A stretch of DNA of 64,000 bases from Mitsuaria chitosanitabida ATCC BAA-476 = NBRC 102408 (GCF_001598255.1 NZ_BCYP01000014.1:1-64000); one strand, 5' to 3'; shown: positions 41,370-51,132, counted from the stretch's first letter. Numbers and translations: made by a program. Notes: generated from the sequence alone by a model not told the origin.

Positions 41370-42557
41370 TCACGAGCCCTCGCCGCCCTCCCTTGCCCTA
41401 CTGCTGAACAGCAAGGGCACGGCGAGCAGGTACAGCGCCGCCGCGACCAGCCAGGTGAGGCCCGGCCAGGTGTGATGCGTCGCCGCGAATGCCGCTGTCG
41501 CGACCAGCGGGCCGGCGATGCCGATCAGGCTGCCGATGCTGGCCAGCGTGCCTTGCAGCTCGCCTTGATGCGCGGCGTCGACCTGCTTGGCGAGCATCGC
41601 CTGCAGCGCGGGCAATGCCAGCCCGCCGATCGCGAAGAACGGCAGGAAGGCGAACGGCATCCAGCCCGCCGTGGCGACGCCCATCAGGACGAAGCCCAGT
41701 CCGTCCGCGGCCATGCCGACGAGCAGGGACCGCCGCTCGCCCAGCCGGCCCACCATGGCGCCGGTCACGAAGGCCTGCGAGATCGCGTGCAGCCCGCCAT
41801 AGCAGGCGAGCGACAGGCCCGCGATCCACGCCGTCCAGCCGTAGCGGTCCTGGCCGTACAGGATCCACAGCGCGCCGGGCACCTGCGACACCAGCATCAC
41901 CACCGCGAAGACGCCGACCAGCGGCAGCAGCGGCGGCTTGCCGCTCAGGCGATGCAGCGCGGAGAAGGCGTTGAGCTTGGCCAGGTCGATCCGCGGTGTG
42001 CGGTGCTGGTTGGACTCGGGCAGCATGAACCAGGCCATCGCCAGGTTGATGGCGTTCATCACCGCCGCGCCGACGAAGGGCGCGCGCAGGGACCACTCGC
42101 CCAACGCACCGCCGATGAGCGGTCCGACGACGAAGCCCAGCCCGAGCGCCGCGCCCATCTGGCCGTAGCGCTTGGCGCGGTCGGGCTCGGGCGTGACGTC
42201 GGTCAGGTAGGCCGTGCCGACGGCCATGCTCGCGCCGGTGATGCCGGACAGCACGCGGCCGATGTAGAGCCAGGTCAGGCTGGGTGCCATCGCCATCAGC
42301 ACGTAGTCCGCGGCCGCGCCGGCCAGCGAGACCAGCAGCACGGGCCGACGCCCGAAGCGGTCGCTCAAGGCGCCGAGCACGGGCGCGAACAGGAACTGCA
42401 TCGCCGCGTAGACCGCGAGCAAGGCGCCATAGTGGGTGGTGGCCGAGGCCTCGCCGCCCAGCTCGCGCAGCAGGCCGGGCAGGATGGGGAACACCAGGCT
42501 CATGCCCACGGCGTCCAGCAGCAGCGTCATCAGGATGACGATCAGGGCTCGATTCAC
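41370..42557 (-). CDS. TCR/Tet-type MFS efflux transporter
   Basis: A 395-residue twelve-helix transporter, the same length as class A/C TetA proteins. Features: VILMTLLLDAVGMSLVFPILPGLLREL (helix 1 with the D-x-x-G-x-x-x-x-x-P pattern of TetA), GALSDRFGRRPVLLVSL (motif A), RVLSGITGASMAVGTAYLTDVTP (motif C region) and GAALGLGFVVGPLIGG. Substrate could be tetracycline or another drug; no tetR lies next to it. It starts at GTG 42557. Upstream is a 453-bp REP-rich gap. Confidence 0.9.
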   Translation of the reverse strand: MNRALIVILMTLLLDAVGMSLVFPILPGLLRELGGEASATTHYGALLAVYAAMQFLFAPVLGALSDRFGRRPVLLVSLAGAAADYVLMAMAPSLTWLYIGRVLSGITGASMAVGTAYLTDVTPEPDRAKRYGQMGAALGLGFVVGPLIGGALGEWSLRAPFVGAAVMNAINLAMAWFMLPESNQHRTPRIDLAKLNAFSALHRLSGKPPLLPLVGVFAVVMLVSQVPGALWILYGQDRYGWTAWIAGLSLACYGGLHAISQAFVTGAMVGRLGERRSLLVGMAADGLGFVLMGVATAGWMPFAFLPFFAIGGLALPALQAMLAKQVDAAHQGELQGTLASIGSLIGIAGPLVATAAFAATHHTWPGLTWLVAAALYLLAVPLLFSSRAREGGEGS

Positions 42558-43010
42558 TCACGACCTCTCAACTTTGGAGGCGGGATTCTGATCGCCGGGA
42601 ACCTCGATGCCAAAAGGCATCGCGGGCGTCCCGCAAGTCACGGGAGCGAGGTCTGGGATCGGGGGGGGCGACGGACCCCGAAGACCCTCACCCCTGCCCT
42701 CTCCCGCAAGCGGGCGAGGGGGCCGCCAGCGCTCAGGCACTTGCGCGGCGGAGAGGGCTGGGCAGCACCTGACACCAAAGAGAGATGTCGAGTTCGTCGA
42801 TGCTTGGTGAGACAGGTAGTGCCTGACGCGGCGTCAACCAGAGAAAGTGGCATCCATCCTGTCTGCCGCTTTCGACCAGAAGGCTGAGCGCATCGTTGCC
42901 CCTCGCCCACGGAGTGGGAGAGGGGTTTGGGGTGAGGGCCGGTGAAGTCAGCGAGCCTGGATCTCCCTCGCCCGCTTGCGGGAGAGGGTTGGGGTGAGGG
43001 TCTTCGGGCG
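42558..43010. repeat. Gene-free 453 bp with REP-like hairpins I, J and K
   Basis: Hairpin I (tail from 42679, stem 42697-42720, CCCTCTCCCGC-AA-GCGGGCGAGGG), hairpin J (42899-42923, CCCTCGCCCAC-GGA-GTGGGAGAGGG, the GTGGG variant, tail to 42940) and hairpin K (42965-42988, tail to 43006). Hairpin K ends five bases before the livF stop. J together with its following 25 bp (GGTGAAGTCAGCGAGCC) is repeated almost exactly at 58022. Between I and J (42721-42898) no gene or known motif is seen. A G-run of eight lies at 42660-42668. Confidence 0.8.
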
Positions 43011-43796
43011 CTACACCCCGAGCAACCCGCTCAACCCCGGATCGGCGGCCACCGCCTCGGCCGATCCGGCCAACGCCACCCGCCCCTTCTGCAGCACGAC
43101 CGCCCGATTGCTGTGCGCCAGCACCTTCCGGTAGTCGCGATCGACGATGACCGTCGCCAGCCCCGCTTCCCTGATCTGCGCGATCACGCGCCAGATCTCC
43201 GCCACCACCAGCGGGGCCAGGCCCTCGGTCGCCTCGTCCAGGATGACCAGCTCCGGATGCGTCATCAGCGCGCGGCCGATGGACACCATCTGCTGCTCGC
43301 CGCCGGACAGCTGTCCCCCCTGATGGTGGAGGCGCTCGGCCAGGCGCGGGAACACGCTCAGCACCCGCTCCAGGGTCCAATCCTTGCGACCGTCGAGCGA
43401 CGGCCTCGCGGCCATCACCAGGTTCTCCTTCACCGACAGGTTCGGAAACACGCCCCGCCCTTCCGGCACATACGCGATTCCCAGCCGCGAGACCTCATGC
43501 GGCCTCGCCCGCGACACGTCGCGTCCGCCGATCAGGATCTCCCCTTCCCGGCGCGCGACATGCCCGAGCAGGCTGCGGATCAGCGTGCTCTTCCCCATCC
43601 CGTTGCGGCCCAGCAGCCCCACCGTCTCGCCCTTGCCCACCGTGATGTCGATCCCGTGCAGCACGTGGCTGCTGCCGTACCAGGCCTGCACGCCGCGCGC
43701 CTCCAGCAACGGGGCCGCCAGACTGGTCGAGGTCGCCATGCCGGACGCGCGCGACGCGTCCCCGGCCGACCGCGTCGGGGTGTGGGTCGCGCTCAT
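43011..43796 (-). CDS. livF: Branched-chain-type ABC transporter ATP-binding protein LivF
   Basis: A 261-residue ATPase of the LivF type. Sequence: LEARGVQAWYGSSHVLHGID, Walker A GRNGMGKST, the LivF-typical YVPEGRGVFPNLSVKENL, signature LSGGEQQMVSIGRALM, Walker B ELVILDEATEGLAPL. About 25 extra residues precede the usual start, so a later methionine (residue 20) may be used. Overlaps livG by ATGA. Lies next to the benzoate pathway, so uptake of benzoate or a related aromatic acid is more likely than of leucine. Confidence 0.92.
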   Translation of the reverse strand: MSATHTPTRSAGDASRASGMATSTSLAAPLLEARGVQAWYGSSHVLHGIDITVGKGETVGLLGRNGMGKSTLIRSLLGHVARREGEILIGGRDVSRARPHEVSRLGIAYVPEGRGVFPNLSVKENLVMAARPSLDGRKDWTLERVLSVFPRLAERLHHQGGQLSGGEQQMVSIGRALMTHPELVILDEATEGLAPLVVAEIWRVIAQIREAGLATVIVDRDYRKVLAHSNRAVVLQKGRVALAGSAEAVAADPGLSGLLGV

Positions 43797-44542
43797 GCGT
43801 GCTCTCCCAGATAGGCCGTCTGCACTTGCGGATCCGCGCGCACCGCCGCCGGATCGCCGCAGCAGATCACCTTCCCGTTGACCATCACCGTGATGCGATC
43901 GGCGATGCGGAACACGGCCTCCATGTCGTGCTCGACCAGCAGGATCGCGTGCTCCCGCTTGAGCTCGGCCAGCAGCGCGAGCATCCGCTCCGTCTCGTCC
44001 GCGCCCATGCCCGCCAGCGGCTCGTCCAGCAGCAGCACCTGCGGCGTCGTCGCCAGGCACATCGCAATCTCGAGCTGCCGCTTCTGCCCATGGCTGAGCG
44101 CGCCCGCGCTCGCCCCGAGCGCCTCCCCCAGCCCCGCCCGCCGGGCGCTGTCCCGCGCCCGATCGACGACCGCCGCCTGTCGATGCGCCGCGCGCCACCA
44201 GCGCCACGGATCCTGCAGCCGCGCCTGCGCCGCGAGGCGGCAGTTCTCCTCGACGCTGAACTCCGGATAGATCGTGTTGCGCTGATAACTGCGACCCAAG
44301 CCCGCCCGCGCGCGGCGCGGTTGCGGCCAGCGCGAGATGTCCTCGCCCAGCAGTTCCACCTTGCCGGCGCTGGGCGGAAACTCCCCCGACAGCAGGTTGA
44401 TCAAGGTGCTCTTGCCGGCGCCGTTGGTGCCGATCACCGCATGGACTTCGCCGCGGCGCAGGTCCAGCGAGACCTCGTCCACCGCCACCAGGCCGCCCCA
44501 GCGTCGCGTCAGCCGCTCGGCGCGCAGAAGGATCTCGCTCAT
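43793..44542 (-). CDS. livG: Branched-chain-type ABC transporter ATP-binding protein LivG
   Basis: A 249-residue ATPase: LTRRWGGLVAVDEVSLDLRRGEVHAVIGTNGAGKSTLINLLSG in outline (Walker A GTNGAGKST), GLGRSYQRNTIYPEFSVEEN, signature LSHGQKRQLEIAMCLA, Walker B VLLLDEPLAGMG and switch VEHDMEAVF. Partner of LivF; overlaps both livF and livM by ATGA, showing tight translational coupling. Confidence 0.93.
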   Translation of the reverse strand: MSEILLRAERLTRRWGGLVAVDEVSLDLRRGEVHAVIGTNGAGKSTLINLLSGEFPPSAGKVELLGEDISRWPQPRRARAGLGRSYQRNTIYPEFSVEENCRLAAQARLQDPWRWWRAAHRQAAVVDRARDSARRAGLGEALGASAGALSHGQKRQLEIAMCLATTPQVLLLDEPLAGMGADETERMLALLAELKREHAILLVEHDMEAVFRIADRITVMVNGKVICCGDPAAVRADPQVQTAYLGEHA

Positions 44543-45588
44543 GCGTTGCGCTCCCGCTTGAGGGCGGCCGCCAGCGCCGAGCGTGGCCGGGCCCTCGTCG
44601 CTCGCGGCTGCCCGCGCATCGCCCATGCGTCCCGCAGCTGACCGGGGACGCCCACCAGCCCGCGCGGCATCCACGCCACGCTCAGGATAATCACGACGCC
44701 CAGCCCCAGCTGCCAATGCTTGGCGAAGGCTCCGAAGATCGCCTCGCTCTTGAACAGCTCCTGCAGCAGCGTGAACGCGAACGCCCCCACCACCGCGCCG
44801 CGCAGATGCCCCAGGCCGCCCAGGATGATCATGATCAGCACCGCGCCGCTGAGGTGCCAGCTCATGAGCTCCGGGTTGACGGCGCCGTCCTTCACCGCGA
44901 AGAGGAAGCCCGCCCAGCCCGCCAGCGCGCCCGACAAGGTGAAGGCCGCGAGCTTGTACGGGTAGGTCGAGAAGCCGGTCGCGCGCATGCGCTGCTCGTT
45001 GACGCGGATGCCGGCCAGCGCGCGGCCGAAGTGCGAGCGCCCCAGCACGGCCAGCAGCACGAACATCGCCAGCAGGCTGCCCCAGGTGAAGGCGTACAGG
45101 TGCAGCGGCTGGTCCAGGTCGATCCAGCGGCCCAGCACCGGCTTGGCGTAGAGGTAGATCCCGTCCGACCCGCCGCCCAGCGGCGTGTCGTGGACCACGT
45201 AGTAGGCCATCTGCGCGAAGGCCAGCGTGACCATGATGAAGTAGACCCCGCGCGTGCGCAGCGACAGCGCGCCCGTCAACAGCGCATATCCGCCGGCCAG
45301 CAGCACGGCCGCCGGCAGCGCCAGCGCGAGGGACGCCGGCTCCCCGCTCTCGGGCGCGAGCTTGACCGCCGCGTAGGCGCCGATGCCGAAGAAGGCGGCC
45401 TGGCCGAAGCACACCAGGCCGGTGCCGCCGACCAGCAGCTCCAGGCTGAGCGCCAGCATCGCGTAGACCATGATCTTGGTGATCAGGTCCACCACGTAGC
45501 CGCCGCTGAAGACGGGCACCGCCGCCAGCACCGCGAACCCGAGGCCGACGAAGGCCGCGCGTCCGGACAAGAGATTGAGCATCACCAT
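44539..45588 (-). CDS. livM: Branched-chain-type ABC transporter permease LivM
   Basis: A 349-residue permease with eight or so membrane helices: ITKIMVYAMLALSLELLVGGTGLVCFGQAAFFGIGAYAA is the characteristic opening (key parts LSLELLVG and FGQAAFFGIGAY), then YFIMVTLAFAQMAYYV, GRALAGIRVNEQRMRATGFSTYPYKLAAF (the ATPase-docking loop) and GGLGHLRGAVVGAFAFTLLQE. An Arg-rich C-terminal tail follows. Gap to livH is 9 bp. Confidence 0.93.
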   Translation of the reverse strand: MVMLNLLSGRAAFVGLGFAVLAAVPVFSGGYVVDLITKIMVYAMLALSLELLVGGTGLVCFGQAAFFGIGAYAAVKLAPESGEPASLALALPAAVLLAGGYALLTGALSLRTRGVYFIMVTLAFAQMAYYVVHDTPLGGGSDGIYLYAKPVLGRWIDLDQPLHLYAFTWGSLLAMFVLLAVLGRSHFGRALAGIRVNEQRMRATGFSTYPYKLAAFTLSGALAGWAGFLFAVKDGAVNPELMSWHLSGAVLIMIILGGLGHLRGAVVGAFAFTLLQELFKSEAIFGAFAKHWQLGLGVVIILSVAWMPRGLVGVPGQLRDAWAMRGQPRATRARPRSALAAALKRERNA

Positions 45589-45597
45589 TCCCCGGCC

Positions 45598-46476
45598 TCA
45601 GGCCTTGAACAGCCCGGCGGGCTTCCACAGCAGGATCGCCGCCATCAGCACGTAGATCAGCACGCCCGAGGCCTGCGGCAGGAAGACCTTGCCGAAGGTG
45701 TCCACCACGCCGATCAGCAGCGCCGCCAGCAGCGCCCCCTTCACCGACCCGATGCCCCCGATCACCACGACCACGAAGCAGATGATCAGCACGTGGCCGC
45801 CCATGCCCGGATAGACGCTGGACACCGGCGCGGCCACCATGCCCGCGAGCGCCGCCAGCGCCACGCCGCCCGCGAAGACCAGCCGCATCAGCCGCTGCAC
45901 GTCGATGCCCAGGCTCTGGACCATCTCGCGGTTGACGCTGCCGGCGCGGATCATCATCCCCAGCCGCGTCCGGGCGAAGACCCACCACATGCCCGCGGCC
46001 AGCGCCAGGCACACCGCGCTGACGAAGAGCCGGTAGACCGGATAGGTCATCAGGTCGCCCAGGGGAATGGACCCGGCCAGCAGCGCGGGCGCGTCGACCG
46101 CATGCACGTCGTCGCCGACCAGCAGGCTGCGGCATTCCTCGAAGATCAGGATCAGCCCGTAGGTCATGAGCACCTGCTGCAGGTGGTCGCGCTCGTAGAG
46201 GAAGCTGAAGAAGGCCCACTCGAGCACGTAGCCCAGCAGCACCGCCACGACGACCCCCACCAGCAGCGTCGTGAAGAAGCCGCCGCCCAGCACCGCGCCG
46301 ACCCAGGGGGCCAGCGCGAAGGCCATGTAGGCGCCGATCATGTAGAAGCTGCCGTGGGCCAGGTTGATCACGCCCATGATCCCGAAGATCAGCGTGAGCC
46401 CCGAGGCCACGAGGAACAGCAGCAGCCCGTACTGCAGCGCGTTCAGGCACTGGATGAGGAACGTCGTCAGGTCCAT
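45598..46476 (-). CDS. livH: Branched-chain-type ABC transporter permease LivH
   Basis: A 292-residue permease: CLNALQYGLLLFLVASGLTLIFGIMGVINLAHGSFYMIG (key parts GLTLIFGIMGVINLAHG), GMMIRAGSVNREMVQSLGIDVQRL as the docking loop, and FVVVVIGGIGSVKGALLAALLIGVVD near the end. Forms the membrane heterodimer with LivM. Confidence 0.93.
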   Translation of the reverse strand: MDLTTFLIQCLNALQYGLLLFLVASGLTLIFGIMGVINLAHGSFYMIGAYMAFALAPWVGAVLGGGFFTTLLVGVVVAVLLGYVLEWAFFSFLYERDHLQQVLMTYGLILIFEECRSLLVGDDVHAVDAPALLAGSIPLGDLMTYPVYRLFVSAVCLALAAGMWWVFARTRLGMMIRAGSVNREMVQSLGIDVQRLMRLVFAGGVALAALAGMVAAPVSSVYPGMGGHVLIICFVVVVIGGIGSVKGALLAALLIGVVDTFGKVFLPQASGVLIYVLMAAILLWKPAGLFKA

Positions 46477-46552
46477 CGGGACCCTCCTTGCGCGAGCGCG
46501 CCGGCCGCGCGGACCGGCGCTGTCGAGGCGATGGGCTCCGCGAGCCCGGTCA

Positions 46553-47713
46553 TCACATGCGGCAGCCGCGGCCCGGATCCGCCAGGGCCTTGGCGGCCAC
46601 GCTGGTCAGCTTGTTCTCCTTGGCGGAGACCTGGCGCAGGTAGATGTCCTGCACCGGGTTGTGGGCGCGCGAGAGCGTGAAAGTCCCGCGCGGGCTGTCG
46701 ATCCTGGCCTTGCGCAGCGCCTCGGCGAAGACAGCCGCGTTTTTAGCGTCGCCCTTGGTCGCCGTCAGGCCGATGCCCAGCATCTGCGCCGCGTCGTAGC
46801 CCTGGATCGCGTACACGTCCGGCTGCAGCTTGTAGGCCTTGGCGTAGGCCAGCCGGAAGGCGTTGTCGCGCGGCGTGTTCAGGCCGTCGGCGTAGTGCAG
46901 CGTGGTCATGAGGCCGTCGGCGTCGGCGCCCTGCGCCTCCAGCGTCCCGTCGGTGAGGAAGCCCGCGCCGTACAGCGGGATGTTCTTCTTGAGGCCCGCG
47001 GCGGCGTAGTCCTTGACGAACTTCACCGCGCCCGCGCCGGCGAAGAAGGTGTAGACCGCGTCGGGCTTGGTGGCGGCGATCTCGGTCAGCAGCGCCTGGA
47101 ACTCGACGTTGGGGAACGGCAGCGACAGCTCCTTGACCACGTTGCCGCCGTTCTTCTCGAAGGCCTCCTTGAAGGCCTTCACCGACTCGTCGCCGGCCGC
47201 GTACTTCCAGGTGATGGTCACGACCTTCTTCAGGCCGCGCTTGGCCATGACCTCGCCCATCGCGTAGCCCGGCTGCCAGTTGCTGAAGCTGGAGCGGAAG
47301 ATGTTGGGCGCGCACATCGGGCCGGTGATCGGGTCCGAGCCCGCGTTGGGGACGATCAGCAGCGTGCCCGATTCCTTGGCCGCCTTGGCCATGGCCATCG
47401 CGACGCCGCTGTGCACCGTGCCGATCAGCACGTCGACGTTGTCGCGCTTGATCAGCTTGTTGACGTTGTCGGTGGCCTTGGCGGGATCGGACTCGTCGTC
47501 CACGCGGACGTACTCGACCTCGCGCCCGGCGATCTTGCCGCCCTGCTCGGCCACGTAGAGCCGGAAGCCGTTGTCGATGGCCGTGCCCAGCTGGGCGTAG
47601 GTGCCGGTGGCCGGCAGCATGAAGCCGACCTTGAGCTTGGCCTGCGCGAAGGCGGGCGTGGCGATCGCCGTCGTCAGGGCGACGGCGATGGCGGCGTGGG
47701 CGAAGCAGTTCAT
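46553..47713 (-). CDS. Branched-chain-type ABC transporter substrate-binding protein
   Basis: A 386-residue periplasmic receptor with a signal peptide ending TPAFA. The Peripla_BP_6 domain starts KLKVGFMLPATGTYAQLGTAIDNGFRLYV, then EYVRVDDESDPAKATDNVNKLI and HSGVAMAMAKAAKESGTLLIVPNAGSD. ATG 47713 has AGGAGACAAACC upstream, a strong ribosome site. Relatives in the same place of box and other aromatic clusters bind benzoate and hydroxybenzoates. First gene of the transporter run, 167 bp from the benzoate-CoA ligase stop. Confidence 0.92.
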   Translation of the reverse strand: MNCFAHAAIAVALTTAIATPAFAQAKLKVGFMLPATGTYAQLGTAIDNGFRLYVAEQGGKIAGREVEYVRVDDESDPAKATDNVNKLIKRDNVDVLIGTVHSGVAMAMAKAAKESGTLLIVPNAGSDPITGPMCAPNIFRSSFSNWQPGYAMGEVMAKRGLKKVVTITWKYAAGDESVKAFKEAFEKNGGNVVKELSLPFPNVEFQALLTEIAATKPDAVYTFFAGAGAVKFVKDYAAAGLKKNIPLYGAGFLTDGTLEAQGADADGLMTTLHYADGLNTPRDNAFRLAYAKAYKLQPDVYAIQGYDAAQMLGIGLTATKGDAKNAAVFAEALRKARIDSPRGTFTLSRAHNPVQDIYLRQVSAKENKLTSVAAKALADPGRGCRM

Positions 47714-47880
47714 GGTTTGTCTCCTGGATGCGCGATGCGTGCCGCGCTGTTTTGGATCTGCTGCTGTGGCCGCGATACCGCCGGCGGCCTCGTTCGGGTC
47801 GTCCACGTCGCCGACCGTTCCCGCGCGCCGGCCAAGGCCGGGCCGCGAGGGAGACAGGTCAGCGCGGGGTCATTCCGCGA

Positions 47881-49482
47881 TCAAGCCGCGACGGCGCCGA
47901 GCTGGCGCAGCTTGAAGCGCTGGATCTTGCCAGTCGCCGTCTTCGGCAACTCGGCGATGAACTCGATCTGGCGTGGGTATTTATACGGAGCCAGCCGCTC
48001 CTTGACGAAGGCCTTGAGCTCGTCGTCGGTGACCGTCCGTCCCTCCCGCACCACGACGTAGGCCTTGGTCTTCATGAGGCCGTCTTCGTCGGCGACCCCG
48101 ATGACGGCGGCCTCCAGCACGCTGGGATGCTGCACCAGCGTGGCCTCGACCTCGAAGGGGCTGACGTAGATGCCGCTGACCTTCAGCATGTCGTCGCTGC
48201 GGCCGCAATAGGTGTAGGTCCCATCGGCGTTGCGGATGTACTTGTCGCCGCTCTTGGTCCAGCCGCCCTGGAAGGTCTCGCGGCTCTTCTCGCGATTGCC
48301 CCAGTACATGATGGCGGCGCTGGGGCCGGCGATGAACAGGTCGCCGGGTTCGCCGTCCTTGACCGCCTGGCCGTCCTCGCCGCGCAGCTCGATGCGGTAG
48401 CCGGGCACCGGCCAGCCCGTGGTGCCGTAGGCCACCGCGTCGGGCCGGTTGGACAGGAAGATGTGCAGCATCTCGGTCGAGCCGATCCCGTCCACGATGT
48501 CCACGCCGAAGTGCGCCTTGAAGCGATGACCGAGCTCGGCCGGCAGGGCCTCGCCGGCGCTGGACACCAGGCGCAGCGCGGTGGCGGACGCGGGCGGCAG
48601 ATCCGCCGACGCCAGCATCGCCGCGAAGCCCGTGGGCGCGCCGAAGAACACGGTGGGCCTCACGCCGCGGCTCTCCCCGCGCAACCGCTTGAAGCTGGCG
48701 GCCGGCGTGGGGCGCTCCGCCATCAGCACGGTGCAGGCGCCGACGCACAGCGGGAAGGTCAGCGCGTTGCCCAGCCCATAGGCGAAGAACAGCTTGGCGG
48801 CGGAGAAGCAGACGTCGTCCTCGCGCAGGTTCAGGACGCGCTTGCCGTAGAGCTCGGCGGTCCAGTACGGATTGCCGTGCGAATGCACCGTGCCCTTGGG
48901 GCGGCCTGTCGAGCCCGACGAATACAGCCAGAAGCCCGGATCGTCCGCATGCGTGCCCGCCGGCGCGGCCAGCGGCGCGTGCGCGGCGACGAAGGCGTCG
49001 AAATCGGTGTGACCGAACGCCAGCGCGTCCACCGGCCGCGAGACGACCACGCGCTGCACCTCGTGCGCCGGGCACTTGCGCAGCGCGCCCTGGAGCGCCG
49101 GCAGCAGCGCGCCGGAAACCAGCACCACCTGCGCGCGCGAGTGCTCCAGCATGTAGGCGTAGTCCTCCTCGGTCAGCAGCGTGTTGACGGCCACGGGCAC
49201 CGCGCCGATGTACATCGCGCCGAGGAAGCTGGCGGGCCAGTCCAGCGTGTCCTGCATCATCAGCAGCACACGCTCCTCGCGCTTGACGCCGCTGGCGCGC
49301 AGCGCGGCGGCCACGCGGCGCACGCGCTCGTCCAGTTCCCCGTAGGTCAGCGAGCCCAGGTCGTCGACATAGGCCAGGCGGTCCGGCCGCGACTGGTTGA
49401 GCGCGAGCAGATGGCCGGCGAAGTTGAACGGGTCCGGAAGCGCCGCGACATCGGGCGGGCTGTCGACGGTCGAGGGGCTCAT
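47881..49482 (-). CDS. bclA: Benzoate-CoA ligase
   Basis: A 533-residue acyl-CoA synthetase of the ANL superfamily that activates benzoate with ATP and CoA. Visible: FNFAGHLLALNQSRPDRLAY, the P-loop WLYSSGSTGRPKGTVHSH, KLFFAYGLGNALTFPL, VFFGAPTGFAAML, GIGSTEMLHIFLSNRPD (A5-type motif), GRSDDMLKVSGIYVSPFEVE (hinge) and the catalytic lysine in PKTATGKIQRFKLR. The F-F-A-Y-G-L-G-N and G-S-T-E-M-L-H-I-F segments are typical for benzoate/4-hydroxybenzoate ligases. One base separates it from the boxD stop, so both form one transcript that diverges from boxR. Confidence 0.95.
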   Translation of the reverse strand: MSPSTVDSPPDVAALPDPFNFAGHLLALNQSRPDRLAYVDDLGSLTYGELDERVRRVAAALRASGVKREERVLLMMQDTLDWPASFLGAMYIGAVPVAVNTLLTEEDYAYMLEHSRAQVVLVSGALLPALQGALRKCPAHEVQRVVVSRPVDALAFGHTDFDAFVAAHAPLAAPAGTHADDPGFWLYSSGSTGRPKGTVHSHGNPYWTAELYGKRVLNLREDDVCFSAAKLFFAYGLGNALTFPLCVGACTVLMAERPTPAASFKRLRGESRGVRPTVFFGAPTGFAAMLASADLPPASATALRLVSSAGEALPAELGHRFKAHFGVDIVDGIGSTEMLHIFLSNRPDAVAYGTTGWPVPGYRIELRGEDGQAVKDGEPGDLFIAGPSAAIMYWGNREKSRETFQGGWTKSGDKYIRNADGTYTYCGRSDDMLKVSGIYVSPFEVEATLVQHPSVLEAAVIGVADEDGLMKTKAYVVVREGRTVTDDELKAFVKERLAPYKYPRQIEFIAELPKTATGKIQRFKLRQLGAVAA

Positions 49483-49483
49483 G

Positions 49484-51049
49484 TCATGTCTCCTGGAGCT
49501 GCGTGAGGACGGATGGCCCGCTCTGGATGGCGGTTCTCCGGTGATAGAAGTTCAGCGCGCGCAGGCCGCCGAGTTCCTCGCCGCCGCCGGCGCGGCCGGG
49601 CCCGCCGTGCAGCGATTGCGGCATCACGTTGCCGTGGCCGGTGTGGAGGGCGGCGGTCTGCGGCGTGACCACGTGGACCCGGCCGTGACCAGGCGCCAGC
49701 GCGAGCGCCGCGCGGGCGAGCGCGGCATCGTCGGCGCCGTAGACCGAGGCCACCAGCGAACCCTGCCCGCGCCGGATCTGGGCGAGGCCGCGCGGCAGGT
49801 CGGCGTAGGGGAGCAGCGCGGCGACGGGGCCGAAGACCTCGATGTCGTGGACCGCGGCGGTGGCCTCGACCGCCTCGGGCGTGTCCAGGCCGAGCAGCGT
49901 CGGCCCGAGGCAGCAGGCGACCTTGGGATCGGCGTCGACGATGGGGGCGGCGTTGCCGTCGAGCAGCGTGCGCGTGTGGCGCTGCAGCTGGGACAGGCCC
50001 TCGCGCACGGCGGAGAGCTGCGCGCGGCTGACCAGCGCGCCCATGCGGACCGTCTCGTTGCGCGGATTGCCGACGACCACCTTGGCCAGGCGCTCGCGCA
50101 GCGCGGTGGCGACGTCGTCATGGAGCGCCGCCGGCACGAAGGCGCGGCGGATCGCGGTGCACTTCTGACCGGACTTCACGGTCATCTCGCGCGCGACCTC
50201 CTTGATGAAGGCGTCGAAGGTGGCATCGCCGGCGCGGGTGTCGGGCATCAGCAGCGCGCTGTTGATGCTGTCGGCCTCGATGTTGGTGCGGACGGACAGG
50301 CGCGTCACCGCGGCGTGGGAGCGGAGGGTCGCGGCCGTCTCGGCGGAGCCGGTGAAGGACAGCACGTCGAAGGGCTCGAGGGCATCGAGCAGTCCGGCGG
50401 AGCTCCCGCACACGACCGACAGCGCGCCCGCGGGCAGGATGCCGGCGTCGACGACGTCCTTGACCATGCGCTGCGTCAGCCAGGCCGTCGCGGTCGCCGG
50501 CTTCACGACGACGGGCACGCCGGACAGCAGCGCGGGGGCGGCCTTCTCCCACAAGCCCCAGGACGGGAAGTTGAAGGCGTTGATGAAGAGCGCCAGCCCG
50601 GCGACCGGCGTCTGCACGTGCAGGGACTGGAAGGCGGCGTCCTTGGCGAGCGAGGCGGGCTCGCCCTCGCGGAGGAAATGCGCGTCGGGCAGCGAGGCGC
50701 CCAGCTTGGCGTAGGTGCCGACGGTGTAGATCGCGCCATCGATGTCGATCGCCGAATCGTTCTTCACCGTGCCGCTGTTGGCGAGCGCGATCTCGTAATA
50801 GGCGTCGCGGTGCTTCTGCAGCAGCTGGGCGATCGCGGCGAGCAGCTCGGCCCGCTCGCGGTAGGTCAGCGCGCGCAGCGCCGCCCCGCCCTGCTCCCGC
50901 GCGAAGCGAAAGCCGTCCTTCAGATCCAGCCCGGTCGCATCGACCTGGACCAGGGCGGTGCCCAGCACTGGATCGAAGAGCGAGGTCGGCGTGCCGGTGC
51001 CGGAGATCCAGCGGCCGCCGAGGTAATTGGGGAGCCGCTCAAGGCTCAT
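49484..51049 (-). CDS. boxD: 3,4-dehydroadipyl-CoA semialdehyde dehydrogenase
   Basis: A 521-residue aldehyde dehydrogenase that oxidises the ring-opened aldehyde of the box pathway with NADP+. It matches the PaaZ-type N-terminal dehydrogenase: LPNYLGGRWISGTGTPTSLFDP, ALFINAFNFPSWGLWEKAAPALLSGVPVVVKPAT (key part INAFNFP), LSFTGSAETA, EADSINSALL and the catalytic cysteine in KSGQKCTAIRRAFVP, then PQSLHGGPGRAGGGEELGGLRALNFY. ATG 51049 is chosen as the conserved MSLERLPNYLGG start. Control region upstream holds a TGCA-N6-TGCA site. Confidence 0.93.
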   Translation of the reverse strand: MSLERLPNYLGGRWISGTGTPTSLFDPVLGTALVQVDATGLDLKDGFRFAREQGGAALRALTYRERAELLAAIAQLLQKHRDAYYEIALANSGTVKNDSAIDIDGAIYTVGTYAKLGASLPDAHFLREGEPASLAKDAAFQSLHVQTPVAGLALFINAFNFPSWGLWEKAAPALLSGVPVVVKPATATAWLTQRMVKDVVDAGILPAGALSVVCGSSAGLLDALEPFDVLSFTGSAETAATLRSHAAVTRLSVRTNIEADSINSALLMPDTRAGDATFDAFIKEVAREMTVKSGQKCTAIRRAFVPAALHDDVATALRERLAKVVVGNPRNETVRMGALVSRAQLSAVREGLSQLQRHTRTLLDGNAAPIVDADPKVACCLGPTLLGLDTPEAVEATAAVHDIEVFGPVAALLPYADLPRGLAQIRRGQGSLVASVYGADDAALARAALALAPGHGRVHVVTPQTAALHTGHGNVMPQSLHGGPGRAGGGEELGGLRALNFYHRRTAIQSGPSVLTQLQET

Positions 51050-51132
51050 GAGGGGCACCGGATGACTTGAGGATTCATGACTGGCTCCTGGCGGCGATGA
51101 CGTAGAGTGCAGGCCTTGCGGCGCCTCACGCC

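Noticed and set aside
42733-43380. Minus-strand open frame over the REP-rich gap and livF
   Set aside because: Most of it is livF in another frame plus REP translation; the short unique part matches nothing known to me.
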